A stretch of DNA of 64,000 bases, from the NCBI RefSeq assembly GCF_014648055.1, contig NZ_BMQJ01000010.1:186001-250000 (forward strand). The letters are read 5' to 3'. The notes beneath the pieces were generated by a model. It was not told where the DNA came from. It was given only the letters and a program-made list of their open reading frames with translations, and did no database searches. Origin of the DNA: Streptosporangium pseudovulgare (GTDB taxonomy: Bacteria > Actinomycetota > Actinomycetes > Streptosporangiales > Streptosporangiaceae). Shown one piece after another: positions 1-8,765 of the stretch; the stretch's first letter is position 1, and every line of letters starts with the position of its first letter. The translations under genes were made by a program, and so were the position numbers.

Positions 1-2
1 TG

Positions 3-311
3 AGGGTGCTGGCGGTGACCAGCACGGAGCCGGTCCCGGTGCTGAAGGACGTCCCCACCCTCAAGGCGTCGGGCATCGATCTGGTCTTCACGAACTGGCG
101 CGGGATCGTGGCCCCGCCCGGCATCGGCGACGCCGACAGGCGGATGTGGATCGACGCGCTCACCCGGATGCACGACTCGCAGCAGTGGAAGGCCGAGCTG
201 ACCAAGCGCGGCTGGACCGACTCCTTCGTCACCGGCGACCCGTTCGCCGCCTACCTGGCCGAGCAGGACAAGAGCGTCGCCTCCATCCTCGCAGAGCTCG
301 GGCTGGCATGA
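3..311 (+). CDS. tctC: TctC/Bug-family tricarboxylate-binding protein, C-terminal part
   Basis: This is the C-terminal end of an extracytoplasmic solute receptor of the tripartite tricarboxylate transporter (TTT) family; the rest lies before the window. The reading frame is open to the left edge, so the GTG at 6 is not taken as the true start. The visible part includes the family's closing features: the V-P-T-L-K-x-x-G-I-D stretch followed by the W-R-G-I-V-A-P-P-G block near residue 35, then a helical tail. The stop overlaps the start of tctB by four bases (ATGA), and tctA follows, which fixes the family. Receptors of this type bind carboxylates such as citrate; the actual ligand cannot be read from this fragment. 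Confidence 0.9.
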   Translation, partial: RVLAVTSTEPVPVLKDVPTLKASGIDLVFTNWRGIVAPPGIGDADRRMWIDALTRMHDSQQWKAELTKRGWTDSFVTGDPFAAYLAEQDKSVASILAELGLA

Positions 312-928
312 GCGAGCAAGAACCCGCCCACGGGCACGGCGCGAGCCGCGAGGGCGACCGTACGAGCGTGCGGGCGGACGAGCGGCGCTCACCGGGTGAG
401 CGGCCTTCACCGGACGAGCGGACCTCGCTCGGCGACGGGCCTCGGAGCGGGGACCGCGCGCAGTACGGCGTGTGCGCGTTCCTCGCCCTGCTGGGCGCGC
501 TGGTGATCGTCGACGCCCTCAGCATCACCCCCCTGACCAGCAGCAACGACCCCATCGGCCCCCGTTCGGTGCCGGTGCTCCTGGGTGTGGCCCTTCTGGT
601 GGTCGCGGTCGTGTACGGCGTGGACGTCGCGAGGGGAGGCCGCGGCGAGCCGGAGGCAGGTGAGGACGTGGACCTGTCCACCGCGATGGACTGGCGGACG
701 GTCCTGCTGCTGGCGGGCGCCTTCGCGGCCAACGCCGTGCTGATCGAGCCCCTCGGCTGGGTCATCAGCGGGACCGTCATGTTCTGGGGGGCGGCCTTCG
801 CCCTGGGCAACAGGCACCACGTGCGTGGCCTGATGATCGCGGTCGTGCTGTCGCTGGTCACGTTCTATGTGTTCGCGATCGGCCTCGGGGTCAATCTGCC
901 GGCCGGCGTGCTGCAGGGGATTCTGTGA
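308..928 (+). CDS. tctB: TctB small membrane subunit of tripartite tricarboxylate transporter
   Basis: The protein has 206 residues and is the small membrane subunit that pairs with TctA. The ATG at 308 overlaps the tctC stop (ATGA) and gives translational coupling. The first roughly 50 residues are hydrophilic and rich in Arg, Glu and Ser with a loose repeat (ERx[13 protein letters not shown]); this is longer than usual for TctB. About four hydrophobic segments follow, at roughly residues 57-75, 85-103, 128-147 and 170-195, with the conserved L-G-W-x-I-S-G near residue 150. The reading frame stays open upstream to 146, but that part is antisense-like overlap with tctC. Position between tctC and tctA makes the assignment firm although TctB diverges fast. 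Confidence 0.9.
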   Translation: MSEQEPAHGHGASREGDRTSVRADERRSPGERPSPDERTSLGDGPRSGDRAQYGVCAFLALLGALVIVDALSITPLTSSNDPIGPRSVPVLLGVALLVVAVVYGVDVARGGRGEPEAGEDVDLSTAMDWRTVLLLAGAFAANAVLIEPLGWVISGTVMFWGAAFALGNRHHVRGLMIAVVLSLVTFYVFAIGLGVNLPAGVLQGIL

Positions 929-2415
929 TGGACAACCTCGGCCACCTGCTCGACGGGTTCGTCAACGTGCTGTCCCCGGGCAACCTGCTCATGGCGCTGC
1001 TCGGGGTGGTCGCCGGGACCGCCGTCGGGGTGCTTCCCGGCATCGGCCCGGCCATGACGGTCGCGCTGCTGCTTCCGGTGACATACGGCATGGACCCGAC
1101 CCAGGCGTTCATCCTGTTCGCCGGCATCTACTACGGCGGCATGTACGGCGGTTCGACCACGTCCATCCTGCTCAACACGCCGGGTGAGTCGTCCTCGGTC
1201 ATCACCTCGATCGAGGGCAACAAGATGGCCAAGGCCGGGAGGGCGGCGCAGGCGCTCGCAACCGCGGCCATCGGCTCGTTCGTCGCCGGCACCATTGCCA
1301 CGCTGCTGCTCGTGTTCGTGACGCCGCTGGTGGTCACGTTCGCGGTCGGCCTCGGCGCACCCGAGTATTTCGCGATCATGCTGCTGGCCTTCGTCGCGGT
1401 GTCGGTGACGCTCGGCTCCTCGCGTGTGCGCGGCTTCGCCTCGCTGCTGCTGGGGCTGGTGATCGGCCTGATCGGCATCGACGGAGTCACGGGCCGGCAG
1501 CGGCTCACGCTGGGAATCCCGCAGCTCGCGGACGGCATCGACGTGGTCGTCGTCGCCGTCGGGATCTTCGCCGTGGGGGAGGCGCTGTGGGTGGCCGCGC
1601 ACATGCGCCGCAAGGCCATGCCGGTCATCCCGGTCGGCCGGCCTTGGCTGGGCGCCGAGGACTGGCGCAGATCGTGGAGGCCCTGGCTACGCGGTACCGC
1701 GCTCGGGTTCCCCTTCGGGGCGCTGCCCGGCTCCGGCGCGGAGATTCCGACCTTCCTCTCGTACGCCGTGGAGAAAAGGCTCGCCAGGCGGCCCGAGGAG
1801 TTCGGCCACGGCGCCATCGAAGGCGTCGCCGGACCCGAGGCGGCCAACAACGCCTCCGCCGCGGGAACGCTGGTGCCGATGCTGGCCATCGGACTGCCGA
1901 CCACGGCGACGGCCGCGGTCATGCTCGCGGCCTTCGAGTCGTACGGCATCCAGCCCGGACCGCTGCTGCTCGAACGGCAGCCGGCCCTGGTCTGGACACT
2001 GATCGCGAGCCTGTTCATCGGCAACCTGCTGCTGCTCGTCCTCAACCTGCCACTCGCACCGGCCTGGGCGAAGCTGCTGCGCGTTCCCCGGCCCTACCTG
2101 TACGCGGGCATCCTGTTCTTCGCGTCCATGGGGGCCTACGCGGTCAACTCCCAGCCGTTGGACCTCATCCTGCTGCTCCTCCTGGGGCTGCTCGGCTTCG
2201 CGATGCGGCGCTTCGGGCTGCCGGTGCTGCCGTTGATCGTCGGCGTGATCCTCGGACCGCGTGCGGAGCTCCAGGGCCGCCGGTCGCTGCAGCTGTCCGG
2301 CGGCGACCTGTCGGGCCTGGTCGGTGGCCCGCTGTCCATCGCGATCTACGCCGTTCTCGTGATCCTCCTGGCCTGGCCGCTGATCAAGCGGTTCGTCCCG
2401 GGGAAGGCGTTGTGA
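928..2415 (+). CDS. tctA: TctA large membrane subunit of tripartite tricarboxylate transporter
   Basis: This 495-residue protein is the large permease of the TTT transporter, with about 12 hydrophobic segments, the usual family size. Family signatures are visible: G-x-L-P-G-I-G-P near residue 34, the [13 protein letters not shown] motif near residue 75 and the N-N-A-S-A-A-G block near residue 310 that precedes a glycine-rich membrane stretch. The ATG at 928 overlaps the tctB stop by one base; a GTG at 925 is an alternative that would add one residue. Import is driven by an ion gradient, not ATP. The operon ends here, and no clear terminator hairpin follows. Confidence 0.95.
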   Translation: MDNLGHLLDGFVNVLSPGNLLMALLGVVAGTAVGVLPGIGPAMTVALLLPVTYGMDPTQAFILFAGIYYGGMYGGSTTSILLNTPGESSSVITSIEGNKMAKAGRAAQALATAAIGSFVAGTIATLLLVFVTPLVVTFAVGLGAPEYFAIMLLAFVAVSVTLGSSRVRGFASLLLGLVIGLIGIDGVTGRQRLTLGIPQLADGIDVVVVAVGIFAVGEALWVAAHMRRKAMPVIPVGRPWLGAEDWRRSWRPWLRGTALGFPFGALPGSGAEIPTFLSYAVEKRLARRPEEFGHGAIEGVAGPEAANNASAAGTLVPMLAIGLPTTATAAVMLAAFESYGIQPGPLLLERQPALVWTLIASLFIGNLLLLVLNLPLAPAWAKLLRVPRPYLYAGILFFASMGAYAVNSQPLDLILLLLLGLLGFAMRRFGLPVLPLIVGVILGPRAELQGRRSLQLSGGDLSGLVGGPLSIAIYAVLVILLAWPLIKRFVPGKAL

Positions 2416-2683
2416 CGGTTCCGGTGGGACGCCTTGCCCGTGGGAAGGCGAGCCGGAGCCGGGCGCACCGTCATGCGGACCCCTTTCCGGTGCCTCTGTA
2501 GCTCCAGACCAGAGGAGAAATGCCCAGGTAAATATGACTTTCGACCCATAAATGAGATAGACAGGAGGGGCAATTCCCCCGTCCGGCTCACGGCCACCGC
2601 CCAGCATCCGCCGACAGGCGCGGAAGAGTCCGCGCCCGGCGTCCGGCCGGAGCGTCCAATGACCAATCGGAAGTCGATCCGTC

Positions 2684-2821
2684 ATGAGCACACACGTCCA
2701 CGTCCGCCTCAGCCATGGGCTGTCCATGAGCGAGGACGGTGAGCTGGTCCGGCTGTCGCGCTGCCGGTGCGGCGCCGCATGGACCACCGCCTACTGGGCC
2801 GAGGAAGCAGACGCGGAGTAG
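2684..2821 (+). CDS. Small 45-aa protein with a CxC pair
   Basis: This open frame encodes 45 residues beginning MSTHVHVRLSHG and containing a Cys-Arg-Cys-Gly-Ala-Ala-Trp motif at about residues 27-33, then an acidic tail. I do not recognise a family. Support comes from codon use (G or C at most third positions), a sensible amino-acid composition and its place in the gap between tctA and the kinase. The upstream ribosome site is weak (GGAAG about 10 bases before ATG). The CxC followed by G and an aromatic residue could form half of a metal site or be redox active; this is inference only. Confidence 0.45.
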   Translation: MSTHVHVRLSHGLSMSEDGELVRLSRCRCGAAWTTAYWAEEADAE

Positions 2822-2844
2822 TCCGCCCCCGGGGCGTCCCAGGC

Positions 2845-4917
2845 TCAGCTGGTGATCGCCATCATCACCTCGGCGGCCGTCGGCCGGTGCCGGGGATCTT
2901 TCGCCAGGCACCGCTCCACCGCGCCGCGCAGGGCCGGGGGCAGCACCGACAGGTCCGGATGGTGGCCGACGAGCATCCGGTGGACCTGCGGCAGCGACCC
3001 GCCCTCGAAGGCGTCCCGGCCGGTGGCGCCGTAGAGCATGGTCGAGGCCCAGCTGAAGATGTCGGAGGCCGGGCCGACCCGCTCGCCGGAGATCTGCTCC
3101 GGCGACATGTACGGCAGGGTGCCCCTGAGGTTGTCCGCCGAGGCCATCGCCATCCGGTCCAGCGCCCCGGCGACGCCGAAGTCGATCACCCGGGGCCCGT
3201 CCGGGCCGAGCAGGACGTTGGCCGGCTTGAAGTCCCGGTGCACGATACCCGCGGCGTGGATCCCCTTCAGCGCCGCGATCGTCCCGATCGCCAGCCGGGT
3301 CAGGCTGTCGCCGTTCCGGGGACCCTGCTCGTAGACCAGCTTGGCGAGAGAGGGCCCCGGCACGTACTCGGTGACGATGTAGACCAGGTCGTCCACGACC
3401 CCGGCGTCGAGGATCCGCGCGGTCGCGAAGGGACGCACCCGCCGGGCCATCTCCGCCTCCCGGAGGAAACGCTCACGCTGACCCGGGCCGCCGACCAGCC
3501 TGCCGTGCAGGACCTTGACCGCCACGGACTCGCCGTTCGGGCCCTTCGCCAGGTAGACGGAGCCCTGTCCGCCCGAGCCGAGCTGCCGCTCCGGCAGGTA
3601 CGGTCCGATCGGCGGGAACGGGACGGGCGCCGGCCCGCCGGGCGCGATCCGCGGGGGCGGGGGCGTACCGGGGGGAGGCGGCGGAACCGGAGCGTTCCGC
3701 GGGGGAGGGGACGCGCCGCCCGAAGGCGGTGGAACCGGCGTGCTCCGCGAGGACGGGGGAGCGCTTCGCGAAGACGGATGCACGCTTTGCGAGGGCATGC
3801 TTCGCGAAGGCGGAGGCGCGCTTCGCGGAGGAGCGTTTCGCGGAGGCGGAGGTGCGCTTCGCGGAGGAGCGTTTCGCGGAGGCGGAGGTGCGCTTCGCGG
3901 GGGAGCGTTTCGCGGAGACGGGGGTGCGCTTCGCGAGGGAGCGCTTCGCGGGGACGGAGCCGGGGAGGCCGCCGGAGGTGGGGGAACCACCGGGGGCGGG
4001 ACGGCGGGCGTCCGGGAGGCCGGCGGCTGAGGCGGCGGCGACGAAGGACGAGCCGGGTGCGGCGGTGAGGGGTTGCGCGCCGCGTGTCCTGGGCGGCGGA
4101 GATGCCCGGAGTCGTCGGGGTGTCCGGGGCGTCCCGGGTGTCCGGGACGGCCCGGAGGTTCGAAGCGTGCCGGACCCGGGGGACGGGGACCCGGCAGGGG
4201 CTGCCGGATCGCCATGGGCGGGCGGCCGGGCGCGAAGACGGCGGGTCGAAGGAACAGCGCGTGCGCCGTGCCGCCCAGCCAGCCCACGAGAGCCCACATC
4301 GCCGTGGCCGCGACATACCGGAAGCCTCCGCCGCCGGGGAGGCCCGCGGCGACGAAGTAGACCACCAGCAGCAGGCCGTACGCGCCCGCGGCGAGGGCCG
4401 CCGTCCGGCTGCGGAGCCGGGCGGCGGCGTGGCCGATGACGAAGGGGGTGGCGAGCCCGCAGGTGTACAGCGGGGCGAACGCCCAGGCGAAGCTCAGCGG
4501 TGTGCTCCGCGGCGCGGGGCCGCCGGGCATGTGCCCGCCGAACCCACCGGGTACGGGCCCGCCGGGGGCGCCGGGCATGCGTCCGCCGGGACCGCCGGGC
4601 GGCCCACCGGGGCCGGCGGGCATGGGCCCGCCGGGCACCTGCCCGCCGCGGCCACCGGCTCCACCGGCTCCACCGGCTCCACCGGGCATAGGGTCACCGG
4701 CTACATCGGGTACAGGGCCACCGGCTTCACCGGGTACGGGGACACCGGTCCCACCGGGTACGGGTCCGCCGGGTCCGCGCCCGCCGCCGGGTACGGGTCG
4801 GCCGGCGTCGCCGTGATGGGGAACGGAGGGGCCGCTGGCTGGGGGCACCCTGTGAATGATACGGCTCGCATTCCCGCACCGGCTCGATACGGCGCACCCC
4901 CGACCCACGGTCCGCAT
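2845..4917 (-). CDS. Membrane Ser/Thr protein kinase with N-terminal membrane part and C-terminal kinase domain
   Basis: From the ATG at 4917 this encodes 690 residues. Order of parts: a Gly/Pro-rich collagen-like N-terminus (about 1-130), three to four membrane segments (about 135-220), a long Pro/Arg/Ser-rich linker with 12-residue repeats, then a Hanks-type kinase at the C-terminus (about 440-690). Kinase residues are complete: glycine loop GSGGQGSVYLAK, ATP-binding Lys468, catalytic H-R-D-F-K-P-A-N with Asp562, DFG Asp579 and the Y-M-S-P-E-Q activation segment. Most actinobacterial PknB-type kinases place the kinase first, so the order is reversed. The start is uncertain: the frame stays open to 4998 but that part lies in the tRNA terminator. 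GTG at 4908, nine bases after a GGCAGGGG, is also possible. Confidence 0.88.
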   Translation of the reverse strand: MRTVGRGCAVSSRCGNASRIIHRVPPASGPSVPHHGDAGRPVPGGGRGPGGPVPGGTGVPVPGEAGGPVPDVAGDPMPGGAGGAGGAGGRGGQVPGGPMPAGPGGPPGGPGGRMPGAPGGPVPGGFGGHMPGGPAPRSTPLSFAWAFAPLYTCGLATPFVIGHAAARLRSRTAALAAGAYGLLLVVYFVAAGLPGGGGFRYVAATAMWALVGWLGGTAHALFLRPAVFAPGRPPMAIRQPLPGPRPPGPARFEPPGRPGHPGRPGHPDDSGHLRRPGHAARNPSPPHPARPSSPPPQPPASRTPAVPPPVVPPPPAASPAPSPRSAPSRSAPPSPRNAPPRSAPPPPRNAPPRSAPPPPRNAPPRSAPPPSRSMPSQSVHPSSRSAPPSSRSTPVPPPSGGASPPPRNAPVPPPPPGTPPPPRIAPGGPAPVPFPPIGPYLPERQLGSGGQGSVYLAKGPNGESVAVKVLHGRLVGGPGQRERFLREAEMARRVRPFATARILDAGVVDDLVYIVTEYVPGPSLAKLVYEQGPRNGDSLTRLAIGTIAALKGIHAAGIVHRDFKPANVLLGPDGPRVIDFGVAGALDRMAMASADNLRGTLPYMSPEQISGERVGPASDIFSWASTMLYGATGRDAFEGGSLPQVHRMLVGHHPDLSVLPPALRGAVERCLAKDPRHRPTAAEVMMAITS
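3819..3962. repeat. 36-bp tandem repeat inside the kinase linker
   Basis: About four copies of a 36-bp unit lie head to tail, diverging toward the 3962 side. Each unit encodes 12 residues of the form R-S-A-P-P-P-P-R-N-A-P-P in the kinase frame. Because the unit is a multiple of three, copy-number change would alter linker length without breaking the frame. Confidence 0.85.
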
Positions 4918-4985
4918 CCCCTGCCGGGTCTTCACCGGCTGGGGGCGGCGGAGCCGGGGAGACGGAGGACACCCGGGAAACAGAA

Positions 4986-5010
4986 GATCCCAGGCCACTG
5001 GCCTGGGATC
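4986..5010 (-). terminator. Rho-independent-like terminator after the tRNA-Val gene
   Basis: A perfect 11-bp stem (GATCCCAGGCC paired with GGCCTGGGATC) with a 3-base loop lies just downstream of tRNA-Val on the minus strand and is followed by a T-rich tract. A near-identical hairpin follows the second tRNA-Val copy at 31649. Confidence 0.8.
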
Positions 5011-5017
5011 TTTTGAG

Positions 5018-5089
5018 TGGACGATACTGGGATTGAACCAGTGACCTCTTCCGTGTCAGGGAAGCGCTCTCCCGCTGAGCTAATCGTCC
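5018..5089 (-). tRNA. tRNA-Val (GAC)
   Basis: The reverse complement folds as a 72-nt tRNA. The acceptor stem GGACGAT pairs with ATCGTCC, followed by discriminator A. The anticodon stem CTTCC/GGAAG closes a loop CTGACAC, giving anticodon GAC. The T-arm contains GGTTCAATCC. CCA is not encoded. The sequence is identical to the copy at 31680. Confidence 0.96.
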
Positions 5090-5157
5090 GCGCCGGGATC
5101 GGAACATCGGGCGGTCTCCCGGATCCGCCGCCTCACCCCGGGAGGGGGAGGCTTCCG

Positions 5158-5229
5158 AGCGGAAGACGGGATTCGAACCCGCGACCCTCACCTTGGCAAG
5201 GTGATGCTCTACCACTGAGCCACTTCCGC
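5158..5229 (-). tRNA. tRNA-Gly (GCC)
   Basis: The reverse complement gives a 72-nt tRNA with acceptor stem GCGGAAG/CTTCCGC and discriminator T. The anticodon loop TTGCCAA reads GCC. The T-arm carries GGTTCGAATCC. It lies 68 bases upstream of tRNA-Val in the same direction, so the two are probably cotranscribed. The sequence is identical to the copy at 31862. Confidence 0.96.
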
Positions 5230-5507
5230 GTGTTTCCGCCGGGCTTTCCGCCCCGCGGCGACGAGAGAACTCTAGCGGGTTTTCCGAGTGGTTGCGTAAC
5301 CGTCACCCCGCGGGAGGGGGGGCGACCGGCGACCCGTCCGGCGTCCGGGCCCGGTGCCGTTCCCGCTCCACCGGGAACCGTCCGATCGGGAACCGGGCGG
5401 TGGGAACCGGGCAATGGAGAACTGACCGGTGGGGAACCGGCCCGCCCGGGAGCCGTGCCGGCCGGAGCCGATTCGTACCGCCGCGCGCCGTACGGTAGAA
5501 ACACGAG

Positions 5508-6629
5508 GTGGAGTCGTTGAAGCTGGGAGCGCTCGAGGTCTGGCCGCCGGTGGTGCTCGCGCCCATGGCGGGGATCACGAACGCGCCGTTCCGCACACTC
5601 TGCCGCGAGCAGGGCGGCGGGCTGTTCGTCTGCGAGATGATCACGACGCGGGCGCTGGTGGAGCGCAACGCCAAGACGCTCAAGATGATCCGGTTCGCCC
5701 CGCAGGAGAAGCCCCGGAGCATCCAGCTGTACGGGGTCGACCCGGTGACCGTCGGCCGGGCCGTCCGCATGATCGCCGACGAGGACCTGGCCGACCACGT
5801 CGACCTCAACTTCGGCTGCCCGGTGCCCAAGGTGACCCGGCGGGGCGGCGGCTCGGCGCTGCCGTACAAGCGCAACCTGCTGCGGGCCATCCTGCGCGAG
5901 GCGGTGCGCAACGCCGGGACGCTCCCGGTGACCATGAAGATGCGCAAGGGCATCGACGACGACCACCTGACCTACCTCGACGCCGGGCGGATCGCCGTGG
6001 AGGAGGGCGTCTCGGCGATCGCGCTGCACGGCCGCACCGCGATCCAGCACTACGGCGGGACCGCCGACTGGTCGGCCATCGCCCGGCTGAAGGAGGCGGT
6101 GCCGGAGATCCCGGTGCTCGGCAACGGCGACATCTGGAGCGCCAGCGACGCGATGCGCATGATCGCCGAGACCGGGTGCGACGGCGTCGTCGTCGGCCGG
6201 GGCTGCCTGGGCCGCCCGTGGCTGTTCGCGGACCTGGCGGCGGCCTGCGAGGGCCGGGACGACCGCGCCCGGCCCACGCTGGGCGAGGTGGCCGCGACCA
6301 TGGACCGGCACGCGACCCTGCTGGCCGAGGCGTTCGGCAACGAGCAGCACGCCGTGGCCGACTTCCGCAAGCACGTCGGCTGGTACCTCAAGGGCTTCGT
6401 CGTCGGCGCCGACCTGCGCCGCAACCTGGCCACCTCCTCCACCCTCGCCGGGCTGCGCGAGGGGCTGGCCGAACTCGACGCCGCCCAGCCCTGGCCCGAC
6501 GGGGCCGACACCCCGCGCGGCAAGACCAACCCGCGCGACCGGGTCCACCTGCCCACCGGCTGGCTGGACGACCCCTACGAGATGGCGGTTCCCTGCGCCG
6601 ACGCCGAGACCGACACCTCCGGCGGCTGA
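5508..6629 (+). CDS. dusB: tRNA-dihydrouridine synthase (DusB/NifR3 type)
   Basis: The enzyme reduces uridines in tRNA D-loops to dihydrouridine using FMN and NADPH in the cytoplasm. The 373-residue protein shows the family order: L-A-P-M-A-G-I-T-N near residue 19, N-F-G-C-P-V-P-K-V with the catalytic Cys near residue 105, H-G-R-T near residue 173 and the FMN phosphate site G-N-G-D-I plus V-V-V-G-R-G near residues 205-230. Length is normal for bacterial DusB. GTG at 5508 is used; a TTG at 5517 lies just after GGTGGAG and is an alternative. A -10-like TACGGT sits at 5491-5496. It stands alone between the tRNA pair and the TRAP transporter. Confidence 0.93.
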   Translation: MESLKLGALEVWPPVVLAPMAGITNAPFRTLCREQGGGLFVCEMITTRALVERNAKTLKMIRFAPQEKPRSIQLYGVDPVTVGRAVRMIADEDLADHVDLNFGCPVPKVTRRGGGSALPYKRNLLRAILREAVRNAGTLPVTMKMRKGIDDDHLTYLDAGRIAVEEGVSAIALHGRTAIQHYGGTADWSAIARLKEAVPEIPVLGNGDIWSASDAMRMIAETGCDGVVVGRGCLGRPWLFADLAAACEGRDDRARPTLGEVAATMDRHATLLAEAFGNEQHAVADFRKHVGWYLKGFVVGADLRRNLATSSTLAGLREGLAELDAAQPWPDGADTPRGKTNPRDRVHLPTGWLDDPYEMAVPCADAETDTSGG

Positions 6630-6827
6630 CCGCCCGCCCGCCTTTTCCGGGGTTGCCCGCCGTCGCCGGTCCGCCCTGCTCCTCCCCGCCCACCGTCCGG
6701 GACGCCCGTTCGCCGCGTGGGGCGGGCGGAGGAAGTGATCGTAATGTGATCTTCTCTTGACTGGCCGCCGTCGGCTTCCCGGGTATCCACTGTCAGTGAC
6801 CCGGCGGCTCACGGCTGGAGACGGCGT

Positions 6828-8765
6828 TTGACGGAGACCACGCCCACGGGGACCGGTGCGGCAGACGACCTGATCGCCGAATTCGATGCCGAGCGGCCGG
6901 CCCGGCGCCTGACCGGCCGCCTGGCCGCGGCCGTCACGGTCGTCGCGCTCTGCCTGTCGCTCTACGCGCTGTACCAGGTGTTCCGTCCCGGGCAGGTCCT
7001 GCCGTACCGGATGCTCTTCCTTGCGGTCGTGCTGCCGCTGACCTTCGTCTGCTACCGGCCGGGGCGGCGCGGCGGGGCCCGTCCGGGGGCCGCCGACTGG
7101 GCGCTCGCCGCGCTGTCCCTCGCGGCCTGCCTGTACCCGCTGATCGTGTTCGGCGACTTCATCCGGCGGGCCGCCGACCCCACGACCCTCGACGTGGCGG
7201 TGGGCGCGGTCATCGTGCTGCTGGTGCTGGAGGCGTGCCGGCGCACCGTCGGCTGGATCCTGCCGGCCGTCTGCCTGATCTTCCTGGCCTACGCCTACTA
7301 CGGCGGCTACCTGCCCATCGACTGGGTCGTCGGGCACCGCGGCTACGACATCGACCGGATCGTCGTCGCCTCCGTGATGGGCACCGACGGCGTGTACGGC
7401 GTGCCGCTGGACGTGGCGGCCACCTACATCATCCTGTTCACGATCTACGGGGCGGTCCTCGACCACTCCGGCGCGGGCAGGTTCTTCGTGGACGTCTCCC
7501 TGGCCGCCTTCCGCCGCTCCCGCTCGGCGCCGGGCCGTACGGTCACCCTCGCCGGGTTCCTGCTCGGCACGGTCAGCGGCTCGGGTGTCGCGACGACGGT
7601 GAGCGTGGGCAGCGTCGCCTGGCCGATCCTGCGCCGGGCGGGCTACCCGCCGGAGCAGGGCGGGGGAGTGCTCGCCGCGGCGGGCATCGGCGCGATCCTG
7701 TCGCCGCCCACGCTGGGCGCGGCGGCGTTCATCATCGCCGAGTACCTCCGGGTGAGCTACCTGACGGTGCTGGTCTACGCGACGATCCCCACGCTCCTGT
7801 ACTACCTGGGCATCTTCCTCGCCATCGAGATCGACGCCCGCAGGTACGGCACGCGGACGGTCGAGGTGGACGCGCCCCGGCTGTGGCCGCTGCTGCGCCG
7901 CTTCGGCTACCACTTCAGCTCGCTGTTCGTGATCGTCGTGCTGATGGCGCTGGGCCAGTCGCCGTTCCGCGCGGTCGTCTACGCCACGCTGCTGGCCTTC
8001 GCGCTGTCCTTCCTGGACCGCGACCACCGGCTGACCCCGCGCCGGGCGGCCGACGCGCTGGCCGCCGGCACCACGGGGGTGCTGCCGGTCGCGGCCACCT
8101 GCGCCGCGGCCGGACTGATCGTCGCCGTCGTCACCCTGACCGGCCTGGGCCTCAAGGCCGGCTCGCTGATCGTCGGCGCCTCCGGCGGGCAGCTCCTCCT
8201 CACCGCGCTGCTGTGCGCGCTGGCGGTGCTGATCCTGGGGCTGGCCGTGCCGGTGACCGCGTCGTTCGTCATCGCGGCGGTGATCATCGGGCCCGCGCTG
8301 ACCGGCCTCGGGGTCACCCCGGCCGAGGCGTACATGTTCATCTTCTACTACGCGGTGCTGTCGGAGGTCAGCCCGCCCACGGCGCTGTCGGCCTTCGCGG
8401 CCTCGGCGATCACCGGCGGCAACGCGCACCGGACCATGCTGGCCACCTGGAAGTACACGCTTCCGGCGTTCCTGGTGCCGTTCGCGTTCGTGCTGACCCC
8501 GGCCGGCTCGGCGCTGCTCGCCCAGGGAGGGGCCGGGGAGATCCTGGCCGCCGCGGCGGTCTCGGCGCTCGCCGTGGCCGCGCTGGCCGCCGCCACCGGC
8601 GGCTGGCTGGCCGGTCCCGCCGGGCCGGCCGAGCGGGTGCTGTGCGGGGTGGCCGCCGTGCTGCTGCTGTTCCTGTCGCCCCTCCCGGCCCTGGCCGGGG
8701 CGGGCGTCCTCGTCCTCGCCATCGCACTGCATCTCGTCACACGAGCACGGGAGAGACGATCATGA
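6828..8765 (+). CDS. TRAP-TAXI transporter fused permease (DctQM-type)
   Basis: This 645-residue protein fuses the small and large membrane subunits of a TRAP transporter, as is typical when the receptor is of the TAXI type. The N-terminal region carries about four to five hydrophobic segments, and the rest has the long DctM-like arrangement, including the loop motif G-T-V-S-G-S-G-V-A-T-T-V-S-V-G near residue 252 and P-P-T-L-G-A-A-A-F-I. The start is a TTG at 6828, chosen because GGAG lies seven bases upstream and no ATG fits. Its stop overlaps the receptor's ATG. Such systems use ion gradients to import organic acids, often glutamate or other carboxylates; the substrate here is unknown. Confidence 0.92.
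   Translation: MTETTPTGTGAADDLIAEFDAERPARRLTGRLAAAVTVVALCLSLYALYQVFRPGQVLPYRMLFLAVVLPLTFVCYRPGRRGGARPGAADWALAALSLAACLYPLIVFGDFIRRAADPTTLDVAVGAVIVLLVLEACRRTVGWILPAVCLIFLAYAYYGGYLPIDWVVGHRGYDIDRIVVASVMGTDGVYGVPLDVAATYIILFTIYGAVLDHSGAGRFFVDVSLAAFRRSRSAPGRTVTLAGFLLGTVSGSGVATTVSVGSVAWPILRRAGYPPEQGGGVLAAAGIGAILSPPTLGAAAFIIAEYLRVSYLTVLVYATIPTLLYYLGIFLAIEIDARRYGTRTVEVDAPRLWPLLRRFGYHFSSLFVIVVLMALGQSPFRAVVYATLLAFALSFLDRDHRLTPRRAADALAAGTTGVLPVAATCAAAGLIVAVVTLTGLGLKAGSLIVGASGGQLLLTALLCALAVLILGLAVPVTASFVIAAVIIGPALTGLGVTPAEAYMFIFYYAVLSEVSPPTALSAFAASAITGGNAHRTMLATWKYTLPAFLVPFAFVLTPAGSALLAQGGAGEILAAAAVSALAVAALAAATGGWLAGPAGPAERVLCGVAAVLLLFLSPLPALAGAGVLVLAIALHLVTRARERRS

Noticed and set aside
4436..4816. A plus-strand collagen-like frame of Gly-Pro-Pro repeats
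   Set aside because: It is the antisense of the kinase N-terminus, lacks a ribosome site and arises from the GC-rich repeat; the minus-strand frame leads into membrane helices and a kinase.
6733..6760. Possible promoter with two GTGATC boxes and TTGACT before the TRAP permease
   Set aside because: The distance from TTGACT to the next -10-like TATCCA is about 21 bases, too long for a normal promoter.
5133..8732. A 1199-codon minus-strand frame opposite dusB and the TRAP permease
   Set aside because: It is an antisense artefact; both plus-strand genes carry full family motifs.
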